From the NCBI GenBank assembly GCA_029262095.1, contig JAJDAB010000704.1, forward strand, positions 1 to 16,335: 16,335 nt of DNA, in the 5' to 3' direction. Positions 1 to 7,977 of this stretch are shown in pieces (position 1 is the stretch's first letter; each line of letters opens with the position of its first letter). Under the pieces are notes generated by a model. The model saw only the letters and a list, made by a program, of their open reading frames with translations. It had not been told where the DNA came from and did no database searches. This stretch comes from Candidatus Hydrogenedentota bacterium. Its GTDB lineage: Bacteria > Hydrogenedentota > Hydrogenedentia > Hydrogenedentales > SLHB01. A program made the position numbers and the translations under genes.

Positions 1-158
1 TCAATGAGCAGAACATGGAAGACGGCATCAAAGAAATTCGTCGGTATTTAGAACTAACTGAACCGTCGGGTGAGACCGTGGAAATCGAAAACTTTGTCGA
101 TCAGTTGGAACGATCAATAGCCCGGCAAGCACCTTCTGTAACAGGCGGCACGGTCTAG
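1..158 (+). CDS. C-terminal fragment of an upstream gene, TPR-like (partial)
   Basis: An open frame enters from the left edge (codons in phase from base 3) and ends at the TAG at 156-158, giving about 51 residues. The visible part contains IKEIRRYLELTEPSGETVEI and then a helix ending LERSI. This looks like the last helix pair of a tetratricopeptide-repeat protein, where a Tyr-Leu-Glu-Leu helix end is followed by a short loop and a capping helix. The tail is Gly/Thr rich. The next gene starts 44 bases downstream on the same strand, so the two may be co-transcribed. The frame is real by its protein-like composition and its position before the next gene. The family assignment rests on one helix pair and is tentative. 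Confidence 0.5.
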   Translation, partial: NEQNMEDGIKEIRRYLELTEPSGETVEIENFVDQLERSIARQAPSVTGGTV

Positions 159-202
159 TGTGTCGATTTCAGACTGCACATGGAAGTGACGAGGTTGGAG
201 CA

Positions 203-1642
203 ATGAATCGAATGGTACGGTGGGCATTGGTATTGAGTTTTACGGTTGCCGCGGCGCAGTCGGCGTTCGCCTGGGGACCGCAAGCGCAGGTCGCGATTGT
301 TTCGACCGCTGCGGAAGTGATCACGAAACAAGAGGGTATACTGCTCGCCAATCTTAAGGCGGACATACGGGATGGAGCATCGATCGGTTCGAGCCAGCTA
401 AACAATCTCATGCCGGGTTGGGATTCGAATCCGCTCATATCGCTCCAAGCCCAAATGGACTTGTTGCAAGCAATGCGCGGTGAGCGAATCGACCCGTATT
501 ATGCGTTTCGTCTCGGCGTTCTAGGGAAAATGGCCGCTCGATTGAGCGCGCCGCTCTCCCAGTCAAGTCCGGTATACCGCGATCTGTATTACGCAGACGC
601 CGAAGTCAACATCACCCGGGTGCGCTGGAAACTGGAAAAGCGACGGATTGTCGAGCCCATGACGTATTTCGCCGAAGCGCAGGCACTTGCCGATCGAAAT
701 GCGGATGTCATTCTCAAAGATTACCAGGAGGGCGTCGGCTTCCGCGGAACAGCGAGCCTTTCGTTCGCTGACGATGCGAGTCGTTCGATTGCAGCAGTGG
801 CGGATGTTTGGTTCTCCATCTTGCGTGGTCCGGCGGTGGCTGCCGCGGTATCCGAAGATCAAATGCGCACCTACTACGTGGACGCGATGCGCTTCTACGT
901 CGGACGCGGAAACGCACGCGAAACGGATGCGGCATACAAACGAATCGCAGACCGGGGCATTATGACTCCTGACTTTCAGAAGAAAATTGGCGATTTGTAT
1001 TTTGACGGCGAGTATTACGACAAAGCGATTCGCGAATACGAGTCTGTATTGGCCGTTGCTCCCGGACGCCGGGATGTCATCGAACGCATCTCCGAGTACT
1101 ACATCCGCATGGGTGATTTGGCGATGAAGGAAGACCGTCTCGAAGAAGGAGAAGAGTCTTTTGAGAACGCAATCAACGCGGACAAGTTGAATAGCGAGGC
1201 GCAATTACGGTTGTTTGATGCGCGCGCCCAGATTGAAGCGCGTGATGAACGACGTGCAGTTTCGGAAGCGGCATTGGGCACGGCGCAAGCGGGTCTGCGC
1301 GAATCGGAACAGTTTATTTTTGCTCAGAAATACGCCGACGCGATGAAGTATCTGCAAAACTCGGTCCAGCTGTTCGCTTCCGTCTCAAACGAGTTCCCGG
1401 ACTTGTACACGACCGCGCGGAGCGGCGAACTCACCGCCGAAACCAGACTCAGTCAAGTTCGCGGCGAAATTATCGACAACAGCCCGAATCTTTCCGGCGC
1501 GGGTGCGCGCGAAAATGTAATGCGTCAAGCGGAAAGCGCCGCTGAAGAGATGAGTAAGAACGCATTGCGCGCGCTTACTCAGGATCAATTTGAAGCCGCA
1601 CTCAAAGCGCTTGAGTTGGAACACGGCGATCTATTGCCCTAG
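203..1642 (+). CDS. Secreted TPR protein with a degenerate zinc-phospholipase-C-like N-terminal domain
   Basis: Protein of 479 residues from the ATG at 203. A GTG at 158 is possible but would overlap the previous stop and bury the signal peptide, so 203 is preferred. Residues 1-23 are a Sec signal peptide with an A-F-A cleavage site, so the mature chain begins Trp-Gly-Pro. Zinc phospholipase C and S1/P1 nucleases also begin their mature chain with Trp, which binds zinc. Residues 24 to about 210 resemble that all-helical fold: the stretch near 102-115 (FRLGVLGKMAARL) matches the family pattern in which a His follows the GxL turn, but Lys stands there, and the His expected after the N-terminal WG is Gln. 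Catalysis is therefore unlikely. Residues 256-340 form about two TPR units (KIGDLYFDGEYYDKAIREYE), and the rest is helical, coiled-coil-like. Probably a periplasmic scaffold; its partner is unknown. It is convergent with the symporter gene, with only 7 bases between the stops. Confidence 0.7.
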   Translation: MNRMVRWALVLSFTVAAAQSAFAWGPQAQVAIVSTAAEVITKQEGILLANLKADIRDGASIGSSQLNNLMPGWDSNPLISLQAQMDLLQAMRGERIDPYYAFRLGVLGKMAARLSAPLSQSSPVYRDLYYADAEVNITRVRWKLEKRRIVEPMTYFAEAQALADRNADVILKDYQEGVGFRGTASLSFADDASRSIAAVADVWFSILRGPAVAAAVSEDQMRTYYVDAMRFYVGRGNARETDAAYKRIADRGIMTPDFQKKIGDLYFDGEYYDKAIREYESVLAVAPGRRDVIERISEYYIRMGDLAMKEDRLEEGEESFENAINADKLNSEAQLRLFDARAQIEARDERRAVSEAALGTAQAGLRESEQFIFAQKYADAMKYLQNSVQLFASVSNEFPDLYTTARSGELTAETRLSQVRGEIIDNSPNLSGAGARENVMRQAESAAEEMSKNALRALTQDQFEAALKALELEHGDLLP

Positions 1643-1649
1643 CCAGCGT

Positions 1650-3416
1650 CTACGAACCATCAACGGGTTTCATCTCTCCTGACTTCAAGCGGGCGACATA
1701 GTCGTCGGCGAGTCCTTTTACTTTTCCGGACAGGAAGAGCATTCCGACGATGTTGGGGAATGCCATGCTCAACATTACGGCGTCAGAAAAGTCCAGTACG
1801 GACTGCAAACTGAGCACAGGGCCGAGCACTACAATCGCAACGTAGACTGCGCGGTAAGGAAGTATCCCGCCTTTACCGAACAAGTATTCGGTGGCCCGTT
1901 CGCCGTAGTACCCCCACGAAATTACCGAACTAAACGCGAATACAAACACTGCGACGAACAAAATATAGGGAACAACAACGCCGAGTTGTCCGAAGGCCGC
2001 GGCAGTGATCTCGATGCCTTCTAAGCCTTCTTCCAGATGCGACCCGGTAATCAGAATCGCTAAGGCCGTCATGGTGCAGACGACGATGGTGTCGATGAAG
2101 GGTCCGATCATGGCAACGACGCCTTCTCGCACGGGTTCGTCTGTCTTCGCTGCCGCATGGGCGATGGCGGCTGAACCCATACCCGCCTCGTTCGAGAATG
2201 CCGCGCGCCGCATGCCTTGTACCAACACCCCGAGGAATCCGCCGAACATGGCGTCGCCACTAAAAGCCTGGCCGAAAATCGATCCAAACATTGCCGGGAC
2301 TTCTGTGGCATTGAGCAGGATGATCGTCGCGCACACGGTGCAATAAAACACGCACATCGTCGGTACCATGCGTGCCGTCACCTCGCCGATTCGTTTTATG
2401 CCGCCAATGATGACAATGCCGACGGGGATGGCGAGCAACAGGCCGAATAACCACGGCGCCCACGCGGGCGCGTCTTGCCCGCCCATTACTTGTGATTGAA
2501 AGAGGCTGTAGGTTTGGTTGGACTGAAACATGTTCCCGCCGCCCAACGCCGCCAGAATCGTGAGTACGGAAAACAAGACGGCGAGTATTTTTCCAGGTAT
2601 CGCAAACCCTTTTTCCTTTAGCCCCATTTCAAGATAGACCATCGGGCCGCCGAGTACACGTCCGTCGTCGCCGATGCGGCGGTAGAGTTGGGCGAGCGTG
2701 CAACTCGAGAATTTGAGGCTCATGCCAAAGATCGCGGTGAACCACATCCAAAATACGGCGCCCGCACCGCCCATCGAAATTGCAACGGCCACCCCCGAAA
2801 TGTTTCCGAGTCCGACGGTTGCGGACAGTGCGCTGGTTAGCGCGCGAAAATGCGAAACTTCGCCTTCGTGATCCGGCTTGTCGTAGCGGCCGCGAATGAC
2901 GTCGATGCTGTGCCTGAATAAGCGAAGGTTGATAAATCTATAACGAAGCGTGAAGAAAAAGCCGCCGAGGAATAGCACGCAAACGATGACGGGAATTGAG
3001 CGGACGATCACCGCGCCTTCGCGCGTCTCGACGATGTCGCCCTGCGGCGTAACGGTCTGCGCATTATTGCCCGCAAACATCAATACATTTCCGGCATCGT
3101 CGGTATAGCGCACCGGGACACCGTGTCCATCGCTAATTACGGCACCGGCCTCGTTCGTTGCCAACGCATAACCGTCATCATCAACGGGGTACTGATCGCC
3201 GTCGTCGATCTCGCCGACCGGTCCTAGGCCGATACCGTAGAACAACACCTTATTGATGAAGCTATTGACGAACTCATCGAAAAATCCGTTGACGCGTTCT
3301 TGGATACTTTGAGGCGCTTCGGCTTCTTCGGCCTGTGCCCAAACAGGTGTGGCCACCAGAGCCATAAGTAGAATCGCGATGAGACAGCACGAACGTGCAA
3401 GCGAGTGATCGGTCAT
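1650..3416 (-). CDS. Sodium:alanine symporter family (AGCS) transporter with a signal peptide and a long N-terminal insert
   Basis: Protein of 588 residues in the inner membrane, expected to import alanine or glycine with sodium. The AGCS core is clear from residue 140 on: GLGNISGVAVAISMGGAGAV near 202-221 followed by FWMW, GGPMVYLE after about 255, and the hallmark SNEAGMGSAAIAHAAAKTDE in the second half followed by IGPFIDTIVVCTMTAL. About ten hydrophobic segments follow. The N-terminus is odd: residues 1-27 are a Sec signal peptide ending VWA, then comes a short amphipathic helix (38-60) and an acidic, Gly-rich stretch of about 75 residues (61-136) before the usual first core helix. Typical AGCS proteins are 450-500 residues and lack this. 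The ATG at 3416 is preceded by a GA-rich site (GAAGGGG, minus strand). A candidate promoter sits just upstream, so the gene may be expressed apart from the large gene before it. Confidence 0.92.
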   Translation of the reverse strand: MTDHSLARSCCLIAILLMALVATPVWAQAEEAEAPQSIQERVNGFFDEFVNSFINKVLFYGIGLGPVGEIDDGDQYPVDDDGYALATNEAGAVISDGHGVPVRYTDDAGNVLMFAGNNAQTVTPQGDIVETREGAVIVRSIPVIVCVLFLGGFFFTLRYRFINLRLFRHSIDVIRGRYDKPDHEGEVSHFRALTSALSATVGLGNISGVAVAISMGGAGAVFWMWFTAIFGMSLKFSSCTLAQLYRRIGDDGRVLGGPMVYLEMGLKEKGFAIPGKILAVLFSVLTILAALGGGNMFQSNQTYSLFQSQVMGGQDAPAWAPWLFGLLLAIPVGIVIIGGIKRIGEVTARMVPTMCVFYCTVCATIILLNATEVPAMFGSIFGQAFSGDAMFGGFLGVLVQGMRRAAFSNEAGMGSAAIAHAAAKTDEPVREGVVAMIGPFIDTIVVCTMTALAILITGSHLEEGLEGIEITAAAFGQLGVVVPYILFVAVFVFAFSSVISWGYYGERATEYLFGKGGILPYRAVYVAIVVLGPVLSLQSVLDFSDAVMLSMAFPNIVGMLFLSGKVKGLADDYVARLKSGEMKPVDGS

Positions 3417-3457
3417 TCCAATGAATCCCCTTCTCCGCCCCGGAGGTTTGGTCTGGG

Positions 3458-3486
3458 AGTATAGGCGCAGGATTCCACGCCCGCAA
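3458..3486 (-). promoter_or_regulatory. Candidate sigma70-type promoter for the AGCS symporter gene
   Basis: On the minus strand TTGCGG (3486-3481) is followed after exactly 17 bases by TATACT (3463-3458), which matches the -10 consensus at five of six positions. Transcription would start near 3451, leaving a leader of about 35 bases before the symporter ATG at 3416. It lies wholly in the 78-base gap after the upstream minus-strand gene. Spacing and position support it; the weak -35 box (three of six matches) keeps it tentative. Confidence 0.4.
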
Positions 3487-3494
3487 ACGGGAGG

Positions 3495-6400
3495 TCAGTC
3501 GCCGAGGAAATGAATGGGATTGTGCGCGCCACCTGCACGGAGATCGATAATCATCTCCGCGATCTTGGTGCGGTATTCCAGCAACAATTGATAATCGATT
3601 TCGTAATCGCGGGTTTGTCGCGTGATTTCATCAATGACCCCAATTTGCCAGCCCACCACTTTCTCGACCGCCTCGTCGAGAAGTTTTTCGGCGCGGTCAG
3701 CGTCTTCCAACCGGTGGCCGTCTCGCGCCTTTTGGATTTCTTCGCGCAAGACGTACATCGCACGATAATCTTCTTGGCCATCGCGGCAGGCTTCCCAACG
3801 GCGGGAAGGAACGACTTCATCGCCCGAGGGATAGACCACGGCCCAGTTTCCAACATCCAAGGGCCACCAGAGGTCGTGGTATTTGTACACCCAGAAGCCT
3901 GCGCCGGACAGTTTCAAATCCCAGGCAAGCCAACCGAGGCCCCGGTAATATCCCAAGGGCAACAATTCCTTGCCGGGATCGGTCGCCTCATACGCCCACA
4001 ACGTTTTTGCGTTTTCTTGGAACCACGCCAGTAGCTCCGGATCGCGTTTCAGAAAATTGATTTCCGGTTGCCAAACGTCGATGAGGTCTTTGAATTCTTC
4101 CAGGTATTCGACCTTTAATTTGCCCGTTGGATTGGCATAGAGCCGCACGCGTGGATCGACCGCGCGTACTCGCTCGCAAAACGCGCGCAACTCGGGGATG
4201 ACCGTTAGGCCGGTCAACCACGGTTCGTCAAGGTGATAGAACGCCCAGCGATCGTAGTCCCAGCCCAGGGACAACAGATGTTCGGACATCGTTTGTACAC
4301 CCGAGGCGAATGCATTGTCGCTTGCCGCTTCAATCGCCGCCGCGTCCATGCTAGCCGGCCACTGTGGGCGCATCGCGCCGTGAAACATCAATTGAAAATA
4401 GTCCGGCACACGCGCCAGCGTTGCATCGAACGTTGTCCAATCCGCTTCGCCATTGGCATTGCCGTGTTCGTCCACCGGCAGCGCGGGTAGCGCGGGCGCA
4501 TTCGCCACGCTGACGCCGTGGTCCAGCATGCTTTGTAAGTCCTGGTCGGACGTATTGACGGGGTCGATGTGTCCCCAATTCATTTGCGCATACACGCCCT
4601 CCGGCAATTGCACTTGCCAGACTTTGAGCTTGATAGGAATCGTGCGGACCGTCGGCGGATGCGTCATCGAACCGAGGTAAAGGTTTAGATCGTATTCGCC
4701 GTCATCGAGGCCGTGCGTATCGAACACCAGCCACAGTTGTCGGAGTTCGAGCGGCGCTAACGAGATGACACCAGAACGATCCAACTCGGGTAGCGCGTCG
4801 AGAACCGTGCCGCCGCCTCGCTTGGGTATCGCTATGCCACGACGCAACGTTATGCGATTCGCGAGGTCGGGATTTTGTTCCGGGCGTTGATCGAATACGG
4901 GTCTCGTGAATGTGCAACGGATATCGATGGGTTCTGAAGTTAAATTGACGAGATTGATCGCAGCGTCTTCAAACTCATCTCGAAAGGCGACAACACTAAT
5001 CGAATCTTGTAGGACGTTGTCCGTAATCGGCGGCCAAAACGTTTCGTCCCACGGGTTCGAATCCTGCCATGCAGCGAACGGACCAGTGTGGCCCGCCAGT
5101 AAATAGTTTGAACATATATTAAAAAAAGCTAGGACTCCGTTGCCGTATTCGCGTAAGGCATCGGTTGCGTCTGCAATGGCCGCAGGCTCAGTGTTCGTTT
5201 TTCGTAAGCGTTCCAACTCTGACGCCAGCAAATCAAGCTTGATTTTATGATTGGCAAGCCCACTCATATCCGCCCCTGAGGTTTCGGCGATCGACTGAAG
5301 CTGGCTAAGGCGATCGCCGAGTAACTCGTTAAAACGGGGAACCGTTGCGAGTACGTTGCGCTGCACAGTCTTGCTTCCTACCGTAGTCCCGTCGGGTGGA
5401 TGGAGCGAAACAGTCAATCGCAAGCGGTCTAACCCAGACTCGGAAACATCAAATTCGATCGAGCGCTCATCGTGATTGACTGGAATGACTCGGTGCTCGA
5501 CTGCACCTATAACGATCGGGTAGGACAATACAATGAACGAGCCTTTCGACCGCAAGTTCTCTTGCCACGATGCAAGAAAGGCGCGTGGACCGAGCATTGG
5601 GGAGTGATGGTGGTCTTCTATGTGCAGGGAGCCGACGTCCGATTTATCACCATCTCGTAGTGGTTCACCCAGGGCAACACTCGTGCCCCGCATCGCCGAA
5701 CCGCCGCGCACGCTCGGCCATGCGACCTTGCCGCCTTTGTTCCAGGTCAATGCGACCAAACGGTTCGGACTGTCGGAGGCGACAATGACTTCAAGTTTTC
5801 CATCGCCGTTTAGATCGGCTATCGCTGGACTCGTATTCGCACCGCTGCCAATGAGGAGTTCATCGAGCACGCGGCCGTCCGCGCTAATGCGATAGAGGCC
5901 CGGCTTGTCCTTGGCGCTGTTGCGGCGCACACCTACGAGAATATCGAGCGCACCATCGCCATCGACATCCGCGATGGCAGACGCCCAGAAAATGCCGCGC
6001 CCTTCGAGGATCACTTCCCACATCTGCGAACCATCGGCGCGCGTGGCGTTGAGGTGATTGCCTTTATCGCCGTGAACGACTTCAAGCGACCCGTCGCCAT
6101 CGAGATCGGCGATTGCGTTCGAGGTGTAGCCTTGCATGTAGGTTGGTGCGCGCCATTTGAATGCGCCGGTTTTTCCGTTCAGCGCCATTTGGCATGTAGC
6201 TGTGCCTTGGTTACTTCGCGTTAATAGAACTTCGACTGCGCCATCGCCATTAAGGTCAACGAGATTCGGCCCCGAGCGGCCATACGGTGCGTATTCCTCA
6301 TACCGCCACTGCACGTATCCCCAGCCGTCGAGGCAGTAGACATGGCCGTTGTCCGTGCAGTAAACGATGTCAGTGAACCCATCGCCGGTCACATCACCAA

Positions 6401-6917
6401 CCGCGATACCGCCAACACGGAATTTGTCGCCGAAAAAGCGCCAGAGCAATTTGCCCCCCGCGCTCAAACAGTTGAGCCACCCGTCATCGAATCCGATGAG
6501 TAATTCAAGGTTTGGATTCGGGTGCACATCGACCGCGACGATGTGTTTGAACGCGCCTGTGGGCGTGTCGAAATCATGCGACCACTGGAGCGCGCCTTTT
6601 GCGTCGTATACGAAGACATAGCCGTTGGCATCCGCTACGGCGATTTCGAACGTGCCATCGCCGTCTAAGTCAGCGGAGGTGGGAGACGATTGCAGGGCGC
6701 GGTCATGTTCGATAGACCACGCTACTTGTCCTTGCGCATTAATCCGCTTGAGTTCATTGCCCACCGAAATAAGCACGCTGTCGGCATTCGCCGCCGAAGG
6801 ATAGAGCGTGGGAGAGAACGCTGTCGCCTCTAGCTCAAGCGACCACAATTCGGTTTGCGCCTTGGACTCGAAACTGATGAATAGGAATAGCGCCGCTAAC
6901 AATATTGAACGCAACAT
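3495..6917 (-). CDS. Large secreted protein: seven-bladed FG-GAP/VCBS propeller fused to a DUF4091 (GH123-like) domain
   Basis: Protein of 1140 residues with a signal peptide (1-20, cut near SKA-Q). Residues about 65-400 are seven FG-GAP-like blades at about 47-residue spacing. Calcium-loop motifs of the D-x-D/N-G-D-G type start at 83, 175 (D-V-T-G-D-G), 221, 271, 317 and 368, with a degenerate one at 130, consistent with a closed seven-bladed propeller. Residues 420-770 are a less familiar linker and beta-sandwich region. Residues 775-1060 look like the DUF4091 family, related to GH123 glycosidases: YHLDEPW at 894-900 supplies the adjacent Asp897-Glu898 pair expected as catalytic residues, and SRRWEACRDGQEDY at 1038-1051 matches the family's closing motif. 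The tail (1055-1125) is helical. Probably an exported polysaccharide- or glycan-binding hydrolase; the substrate is unknown. It is the first gene of the minus-strand pair; its ATG at 6917 has only a weak Shine-Dalgarno sequence. Confidence 0.85.
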   Translation of the reverse strand: MLRSILLAALFLFISFESKAQTELWSLELEATAFSPTLYPSAANADSVLISVGNELKRINAQGQVAWSIEHDRALQSSPTSADLDGDGTFEIAVADANGYVFVYDAKGALQWSHDFDTPTGAFKHIVAVDVHPNPNLELLIGFDDGWLNCLSAGGKLLWRFFGDKFRVGGIAVGDVTGDGFTDIVYCTDNGHVYCLDGWGYVQWRYEEYAPYGRSGPNLVDLNGDGAVEVLLTRSNQGTATCQMALNGKTGAFKWRAPTYMQGYTSNAIADLDGDGSLEVVHGDKGNHLNATRADGSQMWEVILEGRGIFWASAIADVDGDGALDILVGVRRNSAKDKPGLYRISADGRVLDELLIGSGANTSPAIADLNGDGKLEVIVASDSPNRLVALTWNKGGKVAWPSVRGGSAMRGTSVALGEPLRDGDKSDVGSLHIEDHHHSPMLGPRAFLASWQENLRSKGSFIVLSYPIVIGAVEHRVIPVNHDERSIEFDVSESGLDRLRLTVSLHPPDGTTVGSKTVQRNVLATVPRFNELLGDRLSQLQSIAETSGADMSGLANHKIKLDLLASELERLRKTNTEPAAIADATDALREYGNGVLAFFNICSNYLLAGHTGPFAAWQDSNPWDETFWPPITDNVLQDSISVVAFRDEFEDAAINLVNLTSEPIDIRCTFTRPVFDQRPEQNPDLANRITLRRGIAIPKRGGGTVLDALPELDRSGVISLAPLELRQLWLVFDTHGLDDGEYDLNLYLGSMTHPPTVRTIPIKLKVWQVQLPEGVYAQMNWGHIDPVNTSDQDLQSMLDHGVSVANAPALPALPVDEHGNANGEADWTTFDATLARVPDYFQLMFHGAMRPQWPASMDAAAIEAASDNAFASGVQTMSEHLLSLGWDYDRWAFYHLDEPWLTGLTVIPELRAFCERVRAVDPRVRLYANPTGKLKVEYLEEFKDLIDVWQPEINFLKRDPELLAWFQENAKTLWAYEATDPGKELLPLGYYRGLGWLAWDLKLSGAGFWVYKYHDLWWPLDVGNWAVVYPSGDEVVPSRRWEACRDGQEDYRAMYVLREEIQKARDGHRLEDADRAEKLLDEAVEKVVGWQIGVIDEITRQTRDYEIDYQLLLEYRTKIAEMIIDLRAGGAHNPIHFLGD

Positions 6918-7000
6918 AATCGACTAGTTCTCCAGCTGTGGAATCACGAAATCGATGGTAGCACGCGTCTCACAATGTGGCCAACGGTGTTGCGTGGGTC

Positions 7001-7040
7001 TCCCCCTCCCCTAACCCCTCCCTCCAGGGGAGGGGAACTT
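7001..7040 (-). repeat. GC-rich palindromic repeat, copy A (inverted relative to copy B)
   Basis: A 40-base pyrimidine-rich element with a TAACCCC core, ending in a CCCCTCCC / GGGAGGGG stem around TCCA. Its reverse complement matches copy B (7122-7162) across the whole element, including the AAGTTCC edge and the GGTTAGG core. It lies in the longest gene-free stretch of the window (6918-7162), which otherwise shows only non-repetitive sequence. REP-like elements of this composition are common beside DUF559 genes in many bacteria. Confidence 0.75.
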
Positions 7041-7121
7041 ATTCGTCCGCGGCGTATCTCTCCCTCGTTGGACGGGATTGAACGTTGTGTTCTATCCAAT
7101 CGTCATTTAGGATACTAAGCA

Positions 7122-7162
7122 AAGTTCCTCCCCCTCGAAGGGGGAGGTTAGGAGGGGGTGAA
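7122..7162 (+). repeat. GC-rich palindromic repeat, copy B, immediately 5' of the DUF559 gene
   Basis: A 41-base element containing a perfect 9-bp stem, CCTCCCCCT (7127-7135) pairing with AGGGGGAGG (7139-7147) around a CGA loop, followed by GGTTAGGAGGGGG. It is the inverted partner of copies A and C. Its right end provides the AGGAGG ribosome-binding site of the next gene. There is no U-run after the stem, so it is not a standard intrinsic terminator. Confidence 0.8.
7150..7155 (+). promoter_or_regulatory. Ribosome-binding site of the DUF559 gene, located inside repeat copy B
   Basis: A perfect AGGAGG lies seven bases before the GTG at 7163. It decides that start over the upstream GTG at 7085, whose translation would run through the repeat as a low-complexity Pro/Arg/Gly stretch. 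Confidence 0.7.
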
Positions 7163-7537
7163 GTGCCAAAACGATTGACTCAGGTCAGTCGAATGCTCCG
7201 TAACAACGCGACGCCAATGGAGCGGCGGCTTTGGCAAAATCTGAAGAATCGACAGCTTGACGATTGCCGGTTTCGGCGTCAGCATCCCATTGGCGATTAC
7301 ATTGTGGATTTCGTTTGTCTTGAACGGAAAATAGTCGTCGAGCTAGACGGAAGCCAACATGGTACCGAGACATCGAAAGATGTTGAACGGGATGCGTGGC
7401 TCGCTGATCGCGGATTCCGCGTATTGAGATTTTGGAATCATGAAGTGAAAGAGAACGTCGATGGTGTGGTTGCGACGATTCGTGATGCGTTGATTCCCCC
7501 TCCCCAACCTCTCCCGACATGTGAAGGGAATGACTGA
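7163..7537 (+). CDS. DUF559 family, Vsr-like PD-(D/E)xK endonuclease-fold protein
   Basis: Protein of 124 residues from a GTG start, the usual length for the family. Family motifs appear in order: TPMERRLW (17-24), FRRQHPIGDYIVDF (37-50), VVELDGSQH (58-66), RD at 76-77, and VLRFWNHEV (87-95). Asp49 and Glu60/Asp62 are the likely metal-binding acidic residues of the Vsr-type nuclease fold; the domain looks complete. DUF559 proteins are predicted DNA nucleases of uncertain role and are often scattered and single, as here. The last dozen codons (PPPQPLPTCEG) are read from repeat copy C, and the ribosome-binding site comes from copy B, so gene and repeats appear to travel together. The nuclease fold is family knowledge; actual activity on DNA is inference. 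Confidence 0.9.
   Translation: MPKRLTQVSRMLRNNATPMERRLWQNLKNRQLDDCRFRRQHPIGDYIVDFVCLERKIVVELDGSQHGTETSKDVERDAWLADRGFRVLRFWNHEVKENVDGVVATIRDALIPPPQPLPTCEGND
7494..7530 (-). repeat. GC-rich palindromic repeat, copy C, overlapping the 3' end of the DUF559 gene
   Basis: Same orientation as copy A and inverted relative to copy B: it begins TTCCCCCTCCCCAACC and ends in a decayed right arm (TGAAGGGAA). It encodes the C-terminal residues of the DUF559 protein, and the stop codon follows five bases after it. Together with B it forms an imperfect inverted pair bounding the gene. Its second half has diverged, so it is a weaker copy than A or B. Confidence 0.6.
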
Positions 7538-7663
7538 ACGACGAGACGATGATCACGCGGAATCGGGAGTTAGCCCTACATGAAGATGACAACTTTTGTG
7601 TAGTATGGAGTCCGATTACGCGACGGACGTGGACAAGACTATAAAGTTTGCAGGAGATTCGGG

Positions 7664-7912
7664 ATGCCTGGTAGTGACCTTCCGAAAATTGAAGAAACGA
7701 ATATTTCTAATAGCGGATTTGGTATATTGCTGGATGATTGCGAGATGTTCGTAGCGTTCGATGAGTCCCCTTGGTTTCGCAATGCGCAAGTCGGGGCAAT
7801 TTTGAACGTTGAACGCCTGCAAGTTGACCATCTGTATTGGCCAGAACTTGATGTCGATCTCTCGGTAACTTCTATCGACAATCCCGAACGATACCCCCTG
7901 AAGTCCAAATAG
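7664..7912 (+). CDS. DUF2442 domain protein (small, orphan)
   Basis: Protein of 82 residues starting at ATG 7664, with AGGAG (7652-7656) seven bases upstream. The C-terminal half carries the DUF2442 signature: an aromatic Trp-Phe at 37-38, YWPELDVDLSV at 58-68 and NPERYPL at 73-79. DUF2442 proteins are often encoded next to DUF4160 partners in pairs that resemble toxin-antitoxin modules. No DUF4160-like frame is visible on either side: the 126 bases upstream (7538-7663) hold no gene, and the downstream neighbour is a membrane protein. It may therefore be an orphan or a remnant of a pair. Its function is unknown. Confidence 0.75.
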   Translation: MPGSDLPKIEETNISNSGFGILLDDCEMFVAFDESPWFRNAQVGAILNVERLQVDHLYWPELDVDLSVTSIDNPERYPLKSK

Positions 7913-7977
7913 CTAAGGTTCACTCTGAGCCCGCGAGCCGAAGCAATTTCGCGATCTTGTTAGCCGGGAGGCGAACG

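Noticed and set aside
563..1204. Minus-strand frame of 213 codons opposite the TPR gene
   Set aside because: Antisense shadow of a gene with a signal peptide and TPR motifs; the composition is not protein-like.
7127..7147. Perfect 9-bp hairpin in copy B as an intrinsic terminator
   Set aside because: No T-run follows in either direction, and the same sequence recurs as part of a repeat.
7085..7162. Upstream GTG extension of the DUF559 protein by 26 residues
   Set aside because: The extra residues are read through repeat copy B and are Pro/Arg/Gly low complexity; the family normally begins near the GTG at 7163, which has a perfect AGGAGG.
7641..7648. TATAAA-like box before the DUF2442 gene
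   Set aside because: No -35 at proper spacing, and the implied start would fall on the ribosome-binding site.
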